A stretch of 64,000 bases of DNA, from NCBI GenBank assembly GCA_013178015.1, contig JABLXR010000009.1, positions 1 through 64,000 of the forward strand, read 5' to 3'. The DNA is from Anaerolineae bacterium (GTDB lineage: Bacteria; Chloroflexota; Anaerolineae; DRVO01). Position numbers and translations under genes: made by a program. The notes under the pieces are model-generated. The model saw only the letters and a list, made by a program, of their open reading frames with translations, was not told the DNA's origin and did no database searches. Positions 25,115 through 34,082 of this stretch are shown here, piece by piece; position 1 is the first letter of the stretch; each line of letters starts with the position of its first letter.

Positions 25115-26071
25115 TCACTCCTGCGCTGGGCAGGGATACCAGTCAAGGCTCTGGGGCTGGGGCCGGTACACGCCTTCCTCCCGCCGCCAGCCTGCCGCCT
25201 GTATGGTCGCCAGGGCGGCCGCGACCACTGCCTCCCGAGTGACGCGGGGGCCCGCCGCGGCGACGGCTTCCAGCGCCCAATGAGTCGCTGAGGCCACCAG
25301 GGAGGCAGCGGACGGGGCAGGCCCGGTGGTGGCAGCGTGGAAGGTGATCTCCGGGAAGGTCTTGACCAGCGCCGCTGGGCAGTACCCCAGGGGGAGTGAC
25401 ACGTCACGAGGTGGGTGAGGATCAGTGCTCAGCCGGTAGGCCAGTTCGAGCAAGCCGCAGTCGGCGGCGACCTTCTCCGCATCTGCAGGGGCGGGGGCCA
25501 GGTTGAGGCCAGTTCGGAGGATACCCTCAGAGCGAAGCGCGCCCTCCACCTGCGGGGTGAGCAGCTCCGCCAGGTCCGACAGCGATGGGGCCAAGCTGAC
25601 CACCAATCCGGGTTCCTGACCGCTGGCTGTCGTGGCCAGAGGCACGGGCGAGACCTGCAGGAGTCCGGAGGCCAGGTAAGTCGGGGCAGCCGTGGAGCTC
25701 GTCTCCGGGGCCAGGTGCCCCACCACCGCCACCAGATGCGGGTCGGCAGCCAGCTCCAGTGCCCGCAGGCGGGCCTGGTCCGCATCATTGCTGTCGTCCA
25801 CTGCCCATACCTGTACCTGGAAGCCGGCGGGGCGGTAACGATCGTTCCATTCCTGGATTTGAGAGCGGGCGGCCTCCAGGGCCTCGTACCCAGTGGCGGC
25901 GAACAGCCCCTCAAAGGGAGCCACGAGGCCCAGCCGGTACAGCTTGGGTGGGCGGCGGGGGAAACGAATGTCTAACCTCCCTCCACAGCCGGCGGTGACA
26001 AAAAGGCCAGCGAATAGGGCTCCGGCGCCGGCCAGCAGCCGTCGTCTACCCGCCCTGATAGCGGGCGACAT
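25115..26071 (-). CDS. periplasmic branched-chain-amino-acid-type binding lipoprotein, shortened
   Basis: 318 residues from ATG 26071. RRRLLAGAGALF and TAGCGG give a lipoprotein signal. The mature part begins KLYRLGLVAPFEGLFAATGYEALEAA and continues with VVGHLAPETSSTAAPTY, the type I periplasmic fold of LivK-like proteins. The region between the first lobe and the final helix (AALVKTFPEITFH) is much shorter than in normal LivK proteins (about 370-400 residues), so part of the second lobe seems missing. No permease is nearby. The start overlaps the end of mltG by 26 nt, suggesting a role in the envelope operon other than transport. Confidence 0.72.
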   Translation of the reverse strand: MSPAIRAGRRRLLAGAGALFAGLFVTAGCGGRLDIRFPRRPPKLYRLGLVAPFEGLFAATGYEALEAARSQIQEWNDRYRPAGFQVQVWAVDDSNDADQARLRALELAADPHLVAVVGHLAPETSSTAAPTYLASGLLQVSPVPLATTASGQEPGLVVSLAPSLSDLAELLTPQVEGALRSEGILRTGLNLAPAPADAEKVAADCGLLELAYRLSTDPHPPRDVSLPLGYCPAALVKTFPEITFHAATTGPAPSAASLVASATHWALEAVAAAGPRVTREAVVAAALATIQAAGWRREEGVYRPQPQSLDWYPCPAQE

Positions 26072-27257
26072 TGGCCAGGTGCTCGTCGAAGGTGAGGCTG
26101 AATACGTGGGAGCCATCGCCCCGAGCTACGAAGTAAAGGTAGTCGGTCTCTGCCGGCCACAGGACGGCCTCGATCGAGGCCAGGCTGGGGCTGCAGATGG
26201 GTCCCGGTGGCAAGCCCGGGCTCAAGTAGGTGTTATAGGGGGAGTGAGTGGATCTGAGGTCGGCGAGGAGCAAAGGCACTTTCCACCAACGTCTGGTGTC
26301 CTCCTGCCAGCCCAGCGCGTACTGCACCGTGGGATCCGCCTCGAGCAGCATGTCGGCCTCGAGCCGGTTAAGGAACACCCCGGCGATTAGGGGCCTCTCC
26401 TCGGGGACTACAGCCTCCCGCTCCACGATACTGGCGATGATGAGCACCTGGTAGGGCGTGAGCCCCATCTCTGCCGCCCGGGCGCGGTGCTCCGGCCCGA
26501 AGCGTTGCTCAAAGTTGCCGACCATCGTACTAAGGATGGTCTCCGGCGTGGCATCAGGAGAGAGACGGTAGGTGTCGGGGAAGAGCATGCCCTCTACGCT
26601 GGCCACTTCGGGCGGCCGCCCTACCCAGAAGGGGACGAAGTCCGCGGCCCGGGAAGTAGCCAGGGACAGGAACTCATCGCCTGCTCCAAAGGCCTCCTGC
26701 ACTGCTGCAGCGACCTGCTCCAGCCTCCAGCCCTCCAGGGTGACCAGCACGGTGTCGTGACCCTGAGCGCTCAGGAGCGCGGTGGCAATCTCCCTGCTGC
26801 TCATGGCTGGGGAAAGCTGAAACCGCCCCGCCTCGATGTGACGGTCCAGGCCATGGTGCTGCAAGAGCAGCTTGAACGCGGATGCATCCCGAATCAGGCC
26901 GACGTTCTGGAGCCGGATGGCGACGTCCGAGGCGGACTCGCCCGGGTGGACCTCAAAGGCGACGGGAGGCGCGTCGGGGTCGTCCGACACCGGTACCAGC
27001 TCCTCCTCCTTGGTGGCAAGGAGCAACTGTACCGCCAGTCCTTTGAGGCCTTCACTCGGGACGGCCTCGGTGCGCTCTGCCAACGGTGAGGAGTTCTCCC
27101 GGGCGGGCGCAACCACGCAGCTATAGAGGGCAAAGAGCAGGGCTGCTGTGAGGGCCAGAGCGAACAGCAGGTAGAAGGCGCCCCCCAGGAGGCGTAGCAG
27201 CAGGGGGCGGGAGACCGGGGCAGATGGTCGGCGACGCGAGGCGCTGCGGGAGGGCAT
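26046..27257 (-). CDS. mltG: endolytic transglycosylase MltG
   Basis: 403 residues: cytoplasmic basic N-terminus, one membrane helix (about 22-45), a LysM-like region with VHPGESASDVAIRLQNVGLI, then the YceG catalytic domain. LIIASIVEREAV contains the catalytic Glu, and EGMLFPDTYRL, DPTVQYALG and SPYNTYLSPGLPPGPI are family blocks. It cuts nascent peptidoglycan strands at the membrane and so sets glycan length. The ATG overlaps the ruvX stop by one base, the classic ruvX-mltG pairing. Confidence 0.95.
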   Translation of the reverse strand: MPSRSASRRRPSAPVSRPLLLRLLGGAFYLLFALALTAALLFALYSCVVAPARENSSPLAERTEAVPSEGLKGLAVQLLLATKEEELVPVSDDPDAPPVAFEVHPGESASDVAIRLQNVGLIRDASAFKLLLQHHGLDRHIEAGRFQLSPAMSSREIATALLSAQGHDTVLVTLEGWRLEQVAAAVQEAFGAGDEFLSLATSRAADFVPFWVGRPPEVASVEGMLFPDTYRLSPDATPETILSTMVGNFEQRFGPEHRARAAEMGLTPYQVLIIASIVEREAVVPEERPLIAGVFLNRLEADMLLEADPTVQYALGWQEDTRRWWKVPLLLADLRSTHSPYNTYLSPGLPPGPICSPSLASIEAVLWPAETDYLYFVARGDGSHVFSLTFDEHLANVARYQGG

Positions 27258-27694
27258 CAGCTGCCTGCCCCAGTGGTGCGGCAGCCTGTCGAATCCAGGT
27301 AGCTCTGCAGGATCACGGCTGCCGCAGCTGCGTCCTCCAATTCGCGGCGCCGACGACGCCCGGCCCCGCTCTCTCTCAGCAGCGCCTGAGCGTCCTGCGT
27401 GGAGTAAGCTTCGTCACGGAACTCTACGGGGAGGGGCAGAGAGGGGATCATGCCTTCCACGTAGCGGCGGACGCGCTCCGCCTGCGGGCTGGGCGTGCCG
27501 TCCGACTGCAATGGCAGCCCGACCAGCAGTAGATCGGCACCGGTCTCGGCGGCTAGCTCCCGTATCCGCATCGCGTCTCGCTCCCGTCCGTGGCTCTGCC
27601 ACACAGCGTAAGGCCGGGCCAGCCCGCTCTCGGTGCTGCCCACGGCGGCTCCGATGCGTCTCTCACCCACATCGAGGGCCAGGATGACGGCCAT
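27257..27694 (-). CDS. ruvX: putative Holliday junction resolvase RuvX (YqgF)
   Basis: 145 residues, normal for YqgF. LALDVGERRIGAAVG is the first acidic strand of the RNase H fold, LLLVGLPLQSDGT the second block and FRDEAYST the third acidic motif. The family processes pre-16S rRNA 5' ends and has been proposed as a Holliday junction resolvase. ATG 27694 lies 1 bp after the stop of the upstream gene, and its stop overlaps the mltG start. Conserved order and tight packing support one operon. Confidence 0.93.
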   Translation of the reverse strand: MAVILALDVGERRIGAAVGSTESGLARPYAVWQSHGRERDAMRIRELAAETGADLLLVGLPLQSDGTPSPQAERVRRYVEGMIPSLPLPVEFRDEAYSTQDAQALLRESGAGRRRRRELEDAAAAAVILQSYLDSTGCRTTGAGS

Positions 27695-27695
27695 C

Positions 27696-29180
27696 CTAGT
27701 AGACCAGGTCCACGTGGACGCGGAAACCGAAGCGGGGCACGCTGGCGGCCCACCCGGGCCTGGTGGAGACACGGGCCGGCTCGGCGAGGGCGAAGGCCTG
27801 GTTGAGCCGGCTTTCCGCCTCCTCGCGCGGCAGACCCAGCACCAAGTCCCTAACTTGGCCGGGATCCACGCGAGCGCGAACGATGCCGCTGGCCACCACG
27901 GTGACGAGCAGGGTGCCATTGTCGCTTCGTTCGGTGGAGGTGATCTGGAACCGCAGCCCCTCGGCGAGCAACTGGTAGCCCTCCGGGACAGCGCCCTGGA
28001 GCCCGGCCAGAGCGATGCGGTTAGCGTCGCCCTCGGCAAAGGCGATCTCTTCGAACTCGGCCCGGATGGTCAAGGTGATCTGCTCGGCAGCCTCCCCGAG
28101 CATCTTGTCGTAGCCCTCGCCGAGGATGCGGGTCCGCCGTAGGCTCTCGCGGATGGCGATGTCTCCCGGTTCGAGCATGGACTGCACTACCGTGTGAGCT
28201 TCCTGCTCCAGGCGCTGCAGAAGCGCCTGGCGGAGTCGCTCCCGGTCGGCCTCGGTGACGGCCCCTACCTGGCGGACCGAGCCTCCCTGGGTAGGCTCCT
28301 CATTGACGACGCTGATCTGGCTGGCCAGGGTGCCCTCCACCCGGTTGATGAGGTAGGCACCCACGTTACCCTGGGGCCCAGGATCTACTGCCTCGACGGG
28401 GACGGGAGCGGAAGAGCCGCGCACCCCGGGCAGCTGCACCTCAACGGTAGTGCGGAAGCGCACGGGCACCCCGGAAGCGGTGGTGACGATGGTCCCGGCG
28501 GGCACGGTCACGGGCAGGGCACGCTGGTTCACCAAGACGACGGTGCCGGTGGCACGAGCATCGGGAACGTCGCGCCGAGAGGTGGTGGCTTGGCTGCCCG
28601 TGCCGGTGAGGACGGCGGTGATGCTGCGTCCGGGGATGGCCACTGCCTCATAGTCTACCTGCTCCAGCCCCGGCACCACCGAGAGACGCACCTCGGCCGC
28701 CAGTTCCTGCGACGCCGGCCTGACCCTGACTGTGGCTTCGGGGAGCAAGAACGCCGTCCCCCCGCCCACGGCAACGAGGAGGGCTACCAGCAGGCTCAGC
28801 CCCAAGAGCCGCTCTGCCCAGGAATGCGTATCCGGAGCGACCGCGGCATCGGACTGTGCCGGGCGGCGCCGCTCAGCGATGCTGGTGGGCCGGGACGGGG
28901 TGCGCCACCTGCGAGCTGTCTCGGCCCGCTCCAGGCTGGAGAACACCGACAGGCCCGCATCGCGGGCATGGCGGTAGGTAGCACTGTCGTGGGTGACTAT
29001 TGCCAGGCGGAGCCGGTGGTCCAACACTGCTCGCGCCACTACCTTGGCCCCCACTGCGGTCTGCATCGAGCGGGTCCCGCGAGGCACCACCAGTATGACG
29101 TCGCGCTCAGTGGCGGCGAGCAGCTTGGAGCGGATCGCCGAGAGCGGTTCATCGGGTAACGCCTCTACGATTTCAGCCAA
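27696..29180 (-). CDS. baseplate J/gp47-like single-pass membrane protein, function unknown
   Basis: 494 residues from TTG 29180, chosen because GAGGT lies 9 bases upstream and longer versions would run far into the previous gene. The N-terminal 110 residues look like a soluble alpha/beta domain (VILVVPRGTRSM, LAIVTHDSATYRHARDAGL). A membrane helix follows (LLGLSLLVALLVAVGGGTAFL) and then a large external domain with VPAGTIVTTASGVPVRFRT and GPQGNVGAYLINRVEG, which resembles the baseplate J/gp47 fold. It overlaps the FtsA-like gene by 16 nt, suggesting that the two proteins form one complex, perhaps at the cell envelope. Confidence 0.72.
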   Translation of the reverse strand: MAEIVEALPDEPLSAIRSKLLAATERDVILVVPRGTRSMQTAVGAKVVARAVLDHRLRLAIVTHDSATYRHARDAGLSVFSSLERAETARRWRTPSRPTSIAERRRPAQSDAAVAPDTHSWAERLLGLSLLVALLVAVGGGTAFLLPEATVRVRPASQELAAEVRLSVVPGLEQVDYEAVAIPGRSITAVLTGTGSQATTSRRDVPDARATGTVVLVNQRALPVTVPAGTIVTTASGVPVRFRTTVEVQLPGVRGSSAPVPVEAVDPGPQGNVGAYLINRVEGTLASQISVVNEEPTQGGSVRQVGAVTEADRERLRQALLQRLEQEAHTVVQSMLEPGDIAIRESLRRTRILGEGYDKMLGEAAEQITLTIRAEFEEIAFAEGDANRIALAGLQGAVPEGYQLLAEGLRFQITSTERSDNGTLLVTVVASGIVRARVDPGQVRDLVLGLPREEAESRLNQAFALAEPARVSTRPGWAASVPRFGFRVHVDLVY

Positions 29181-30418
29181 TCCGCGTCTACCTCGAAGCC
29201 TGCTGCACTGGCCATACGTGCAACCCTCACCACCTGAGCTCGAGCGTCTGGCTCGACCCCGAGGCGCACCCACCAGTCAGCCACAGTCAGAGCGACCGCG
29301 TGGGCGGGACCCAGTCGCTCCGGACCCGCTACCAGGTTCCGGCAGGCGTCGTCAAGCGCCAGGGGCTGCAGGACTGGGTATCTATGGAGCGGTAAGATGC
29401 TATCACTGGCCAAGAGACCGGGCAAGAGGGACAGGTCGGGCAGGGAGGAGCCGGCACCGGTGGCGAGCCACCGGCCGGGCAGGGGCTGGCCAACCGCGGC
29501 CAGAACCGTCACGAGCCGCCGAGTCCACGTGCGCAAGGCATGGCGGATGACCTGCCGGGTGCGCTGTTCCGATGGAGACCGAAGACGGCCCCCTGAGTAG
29601 GCGAGCTTCAGGCGCTCGGCTCGCGAAGGAGAGACTCCGGCTGCCAAGGAGAGATACCGAGTGAAGTAATGGCCTCCAATGGGGAGCTCGGCCCGGCACA
29701 ACCCCCCCTCGCTCCCCTGAAGGTAGATGTGAGTGCGGTGCCCCCCTAGGTCGAGGAGCAAGCAGCCGGGATGACGAGGCAGGACCTGACCGACCCACAG
29801 AGACTCCGGTACCAGTATGGGCCGAACGCCCAAGGAGTGGCCCCAGTCCCGCCAGAAAGACGCCGAAGCGTCGACCGTGGCCACGCCAACCTCAAGGTGG
29901 ACATCGGTGCCCCGGAATCCCTCGAGGGCCGTGACCGGACGGCCGTCCACCGAGGCCGCGTGCCAGGCCGTTCCCAGCCAGAAAGGCGTGGCTCCTGCTC
30001 CCTGCTGAGGGGAACTAGCGCGGGCGCCTTCGATGGCGGCCCGCTCGATGGCCATCGTTCGCGAAAGCGCTTCCTGAGGCCCGATGGGGGCCAAGGGCCG
30101 GGGCCGGACGACCTTCCCACTGTGAACAGTCAGCAGGGCAGGAGGCATGGGGATGGAGATGAGAACGCAGGCCGGAACCAGCTCGCGGCCGGCCAGTCGG
30201 AGCGTCCTCTGAGTAGCCCGGCGCAGCGCCTCGCTGGCAGCCTGCGCCTGGCTGGGGTAGAAGCTCCCCTCTCCGCAGCGCCGGCGGGGGTAGGACACAA
30301 CCCCTGCTCCGGCCACGACCCACCTGCCGGCTGGGCCGCGATGCACGATCAGAGCCTTAGCATAGGCCGTGCCCGGGTCCAGCACGGCAAAGGGGCGACC
30401 GGAGCGCAGGTACTCCAT
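29165..30418 (-). CDS. FtsA/PilM-like actin-fold ATPase
   Basis: 417 residues. FAVLDPGTAYAKALIV is the phosphate-1 motif, LLLDLGGHRTHIYL phosphate-2 and WLATGAGSSLPDL the adenosine motif of the FtsA/PilM/MreB superfamily. No C-terminal amphipathic FtsA helix is evident. The partner encoded just downstream is a single-pass membrane protein, the arrangement seen for PilM and PilN in type IV pilus loci, although the partner is not PilN-like in sequence. It may organise an envelope or pilus-like structure. It lies 12 bp after alaS on the same strand. Confidence 0.75.
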   Translation of the reverse strand: MEYLRSGRPFAVLDPGTAYAKALIVHRGPAGRWVVAGAGVVSYPRRRCGEGSFYPSQAQAASEALRRATQRTLRLAGRELVPACVLISIPMPPALLTVHSGKVVRPRPLAPIGPQEALSRTMAIERAAIEGARASSPQQGAGATPFWLGTAWHAASVDGRPVTALEGFRGTDVHLEVGVATVDASASFWRDWGHSLGVRPILVPESLWVGQVLPRHPGCLLLDLGGHRTHIYLQGSEGGLCRAELPIGGHYFTRYLSLAAGVSPSRAERLKLAYSGGRLRSPSEQRTRQVIRHALRTWTRRLVTVLAAVGQPLPGRWLATGAGSSLPDLSLLPGLLASDSILPLHRYPVLQPLALDDACRNLVAGPERLGPAHAVALTVADWWVRLGVEPDARAQVVRVARMASAAGFEVDADWLKS

Positions 30419-30430
30419 GGAGCCCGCTGA

Positions 30431-33169
30431 TCAGGCCCCGGAACCGCCCTGTATGCTGGTGTGGACCAACGCGGGCACGCCCGCTAGCGCATCGCTCACT
30501 TTGCTTGGATCCCGGCCGCCGGCCTGGGCCATGGTATCTCGGCCGCCACCGCCACCGCCGACCACCCGAGCCACTTCCTTCACCAACCGGGCGGCGCTGA
30601 GGCCGCGACCCACCAGGTCCCGGGTGACCGAGGCCACGAATGCCGGCTTTTCGTCTATGACGGCGCCGAGGATGACCACGCCAGACTGGAGCCGATCGCG
30701 CAGGAAGTCGGTCATCTCCCGCATGGTCTCCACGTCGGGAGCCTCTACCTGCATGGCAAGTACCTTGACTCCGTCTACTTCGGCCACGTTCTGCAGTGCC
30801 CCGGAGAGCCGCGCTGTGGCGGCCTCCCGTTGCAGGGCGGCCACCTCTCTCTCCAGGCTTTGCACCCGCTCCATGAGCTGGAGGACCCGCCGGTCCACCT
30901 GTTCGGGCTTGGTGCCGAGGAAAGTGGCGGCGCTCTCGATGGCCTGAAGGCGCTCCAGCGCCAGGGTGTGCGCTGCCCTGCCGGTCACGGCTTCCACTCG
31001 GCGCACTCCGGCGCCGACGCTGCCTTCAGAGATGATGTGAAAGAAGCCGATCTGGCTGGTGTGCTCGACGTGGGTGCCGCCGCACAACTCCTTGCTGAAC
31101 TCGGCCCCTGCTTCACCGATGGCGACCACCCGCACTCGATCGCCATACTTCTCGCCGAAGAGAGCCATGGCTCCTTCCTCGAGAGCCTCCTGGTACTCCT
31201 GCACACGGCACTCAATCGGGTAGTCGGCCAGGATAGCTTCGTTGACCAGCCGTTCGACCTCGGTTAGCTCCTCTTGAGTCAGCATGCCGGAGTGGGTGAA
31301 GTCGAACCGGAGGCGCTCCGGTGTGACCAGCGAACCGGCCTGCTGCACGTGTTGACCGAGCACGTAGCGAAGCTCGCTGTGAAGAAGGTGGGTGGCGGTG
31401 TGGTTGCGGGCTATGTCCATGCGCCGCTCGTAGTCCACCATAGCCCAGACGGTCTGTCCGACCTCCAGCCGCCCGCGAACCACTTCGCCCCAATGGACAG
31501 GCAGCCCGGGTATGAGTGCCCTCACCTCTTGGACTTCCAGAGCGGCCATGGGTTCCTCATCGAGGTCATCGCTCTGGTAGACTCCGATGATTCCCGTGTC
31601 GCCTATCTGGCCCCCGCTCTCGACATAAAAGGGGGTCTCTCGCAAGACGACACCCACATGGTCGCCCTCGTGGGCAGAATTGACCTCGCCGTCGTCGGTG
31701 AGAAGGGCGAGGATCTCGGTCTCGGCGAAAGTCGTCTCGAGGTGGAGGCGTGTCGTTCCCTGCTCCGACAGCTTGCCAGCTCGGACGAGGTTCTGCAGGA
31801 GTCGGCGGTGGCGCTCAAGCTCCGGGGCGGCTGCAGCAAACGCCTGAGCTGCCCGAGCGCGCTGGCGCTGCTCCTCCAGAGCGGCCCGGAAACCATCCAT
31901 GTCCACCGAGAGACCGGCGTCTCGCGCCACCTCGAGGGTGAGATCTATGGGGAACCCATAAGTGTCGTAGAGGCGGAAGGCTTCCTCGCCCGGAATCTCG
32001 CTAAGGCCGCGGGCCTCAAGGTTCTGAGCCAGCTCGGACAACCGCGCCAGCCCGGTGGACAAGGTCTGCTGGAACCGTTCCTCCTCCTGCTCTACCACCT
32101 GACGGATGTAATCCCGGCGAGCGGGCAGCTCGGCATAGTGGGGGCCCATTTGCTCGATGACGATGTCGGCTATCTGAGCGAGGAAGGGCTGCGTGAAGCC
32201 GATGAGCCTCCCGTGCCGGGCCGCACGGCGCAGGAGCAGGCGGAGCACGTAACCTCGCCCCTCATTACCGGGCTGAATGCCGTCGGCGATCATGAAGGTC
32301 ACGGCGCGGGCATGGTCGGCGATGACGCGATAGGAGACGGTGTGCCGCCGGCGCTCCTCCTCGCTATGACCCAGGAGTCGCTGCACTTCGTCCATGAGAG
32401 GCAGGAAGAGATCGGTGTCGTAATTGGTGTTTGCCCCCTGGAGGATGGCCGCCACGCGCTCCAGGCCCATGCCGGTGTCCACCCCCTTGGCGGGAAGCTC
32501 GGACAGCGACCCGTCCACTTCCATGTTGTACTGCATGAAAACCAGGTTCCAGATCTCTGGCCAGCGGTTGCAGCCGTTGTCCAGGGCAGGAGAGCACGCT
32601 GGATCGCCACAGGTGCAGTAATCCGGCCCCATGTCGTAGAAGATCTCGGTATTCGGCCCGCAGGGGCCCGTATCGCCCATGGTCCAGAAGTTCGATTTCG
32701 CGCCCAGGCGGAAGATACGGTCGGGACCCACGCCGGCGATCTCCTGCCAGAGGTTGAAGCTCTCATCATCTTCCTGGTACACGCTGAAGCTGAGCCTCTC
32801 CGGGGTCAGCTTCAGCACCCCGGTCACATACTCCCAGGCAAAGGCGATGGCCTCGCGCTTGAAGTAGTCTCCGAAGCTGAAGTTACCCAGCATCTCAAAG
32901 AAGGTGTGATGCCGGGGCGAAGGGCCCACATTCTCCAGGTCATTGTGCTTGCCGCTGACGCGCAGGCATTTCTGGGAGGTCACGGCTCGGGCGTAAGGAG
33001 CCTTCTCCGCCCCGAGGAAGATGGCCTTGAACTGCACCATTCCGGCATTGGTGAAGAGCAGCGTCGGGTCGCCGGCCGGAACCAGAGGCGAGCTGGGAAC
33101 GACGGTGTGGCCGCGATCCTGGAAGAATTGGAGGAATGAGCGCCTGAGCTCGGCGCTGCTCATCGCCAT
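30431..33169 (-). CDS. alaS: alanyl-tRNA synthetase
   Basis: 912 residues from ATG 33169 (AAGGGG upstream; ATG 33163 possible). It opens with SSAELRRSFLQFFQDRGHTVVPSSPLVP, continues with LFTNAGMVQFK and the class II motif 2 and 3 regions, and carries the editing-domain zinc motifs HTATHLLH and CGGTHVEHT. The C-terminal DHHA1 region ends with GGGGGRDTMAQAGG. Length is normal. It charges tRNA-Ala and clears mischarged Ser and Gly. It heads the minus-strand operon that continues through the FtsA-like, gp47-like, ruvX and mltG genes. Confidence 0.97.
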   Translation of the reverse strand: MAMSSAELRRSFLQFFQDRGHTVVPSSPLVPAGDPTLLFTNAGMVQFKAIFLGAEKAPYARAVTSQKCLRVSGKHNDLENVGPSPRHHTFFEMLGNFSFGDYFKREAIAFAWEYVTGVLKLTPERLSFSVYQEDDESFNLWQEIAGVGPDRIFRLGAKSNFWTMGDTGPCGPNTEIFYDMGPDYCTCGDPACSPALDNGCNRWPEIWNLVFMQYNMEVDGSLSELPAKGVDTGMGLERVAAILQGANTNYDTDLFLPLMDEVQRLLGHSEEERRRHTVSYRVIADHARAVTFMIADGIQPGNEGRGYVLRLLLRRAARHGRLIGFTQPFLAQIADIVIEQMGPHYAELPARRDYIRQVVEQEEERFQQTLSTGLARLSELAQNLEARGLSEIPGEEAFRLYDTYGFPIDLTLEVARDAGLSVDMDGFRAALEEQRQRARAAQAFAAAAPELERHRRLLQNLVRAGKLSEQGTTRLHLETTFAETEILALLTDDGEVNSAHEGDHVGVVLRETPFYVESGGQIGDTGIIGVYQSDDLDEEPMAALEVQEVRALIPGLPVHWGEVVRGRLEVGQTVWAMVDYERRMDIARNHTATHLLHSELRYVLGQHVQQAGSLVTPERLRFDFTHSGMLTQEELTEVERLVNEAILADYPIECRVQEYQEALEEGAMALFGEKYGDRVRVVAIGEAGAEFSKELCGGTHVEHTSQIGFFHIISEGSVGAGVRRVEAVTGRAAHTLALERLQAIESAATFLGTKPEQVDRRVLQLMERVQSLEREVAALQREAATARLSGALQNVAEVDGVKVLAMQVEAPDVETMREMTDFLRDRLQSGVVILGAVIDEKPAFVASVTRDLVGRGLSAARLVKEVARVVGGGGGGRDTMAQAGGRDPSKVSDALAGVPALVHTSIQGGSGA

Positions 33170-33247
33170 GGTGAGACCCCTTGCAGCAAAAACTATGGCC
33201 GCGGCTGCCATCGTATCACTACAACCAAGCACCGCGTGCCGCATTGC

Positions 33248-33277
33248 ATTGTAGGGGGAGGGCCGGACCGGTGTCAA
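33248..33277 (-). promoter_or_regulatory. strong sigma-70-type promoter of alaS
   Basis: On the minus strand TTGACA (33277-33272), an 18-bp spacer, and TACAAT (33253-33248). The start codon is about 79 bp downstream. No T-box or other leader structure was recognised. Confidence 0.7.
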
Positions 33278-34035
33278 AACCTCCCGACCGCAGGGCGAAG
33301 CCCAGTGCGGTGGGCGAGCGGCCGGGACACTGCTGGTGCTGGCGGCTCTCACTATCGGCGTCATCTATTCAGCCCGGTACCGATACAGCGTTCGGCTCAA
33401 CGAGCCCGGTGTCGAGGCTGAGCCGGCCGGAGGCAGGGCCCGGAAGGACCTCATCATCAACAGCCTACTGCTGCTTTCAGGGCGTCCTGGCGCCAGGCGA
33501 GCCGGCTTGACGGCCCACGGCTGCCGCCGAGAGCGGGCGAGATCGAGTGAGGTAGATGATGTGGTCGGCGACTCCCGGCCGCACAGTATCGAGCTACGGC
33601 GCCGCGGGAGGCCCCTGACGGTGGTTGCCTGCACCTCAGGCATCTACGAGGAAGTGCTGGCGAAGGCCCGGCTTCTGGCCGACTCTTGCGAGCAGGCAGG
33701 AGCAGGCTGAGCGGGACGTTCCACTGTGGTGGACGCGGGAACGAATCCGCGGCCAGTGGCATGCGTCGCGGATGTATGATCGTCCCCGCCGCCGATGGCA
33801 CCCGTCGTGGACGCGGTGGCGCGCCTGTGGCTGGTGGCACCGTCGCCTACGTAGGGGCGAACCTTGTGTTCACCCGCCGGTGGTCGGGATGCGTTACCCC
33901 GGCCGAACACAAGGTTCGCCCCTACCGGGGGCGGCACTTGGGTCGAGCCGTGGCCGCGGAGGCTTGCCGCAGGCTGCCGTCGCCCCCGGCCGCGCGGGCC
34001 GCGCCAGCAGAGGGCCGTGAAGCGACCGGCTGTGC
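33278..34035. other. intergenic region between alaS and tyrS with a possible decayed small gene and repeats
   Basis: The plus-strand frame 33336-33710 (GTG start) reads LAALTIGVIYSARYRYSVRLNE at its N-terminus, like a membrane anchor. An adjacent frame from GTG 33271 gives SKPPDRRAKPSAVGERPG, which would join well in front of it if one base were changed near 33327. This may be a frameshifted small membrane-protein gene; no family is recognised. 33711-33850 holds GC-rich imperfect repeats of GTGGACGCGG and GTGGCA types, followed by the inverted repeat at 33851-33925. Confidence 0.35.
33851..33925. repeat. 21-bp perfect inverted repeat (GTAGGGGCGAACC type)
   Basis: The left arm 33851-33871 begins GTAGGGGCGAACC and the right arm 33905-33925 is its exact reverse complement, with a 33-base loop. 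Short palindromic elements with this kind of sequence are scattered in many GC-rich environmental genomes; there is no coding capacity. It may be a REP- or MITE-like element. Confidence 0.8.
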
Positions 34036-34041
34036 TATAAT
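34036..34041 (+). promoter_or_regulatory. extended -10 promoter of tyrS
   Basis: TATAAT at 34036-34041 with TGC directly before it. The -35 region is weak. The ribosome site GGAGG (34073-34077) and GTG 34083 follow. Confidence 0.6.
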
Positions 34042-34082
34042 CGCAGGTCTTGGGACTACGAAAGCGAATCGCGGAGGAAGTG

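Noticed and set aside
27696-29180. Part of a phage tail or contractile injection system
   Set aside because: Only a gp47-like fold is suggested; no sheath, tube, spike or other tail genes are present and the neighbours are cell-envelope and housekeeping genes.
31274-33139. Long plus-strand open frame (621 residues) opposite alaS
   Set aside because: It is the antisense shadow of a well supported synthetase gene, has no family motif, and long antisense frames are expected in GC-rich genes.
33170-33247. T-box or other riboswitch in the alaS leader
   Set aside because: No T-box consensus or clear terminator/antiterminator pair is present; the leader is about 75 nt.
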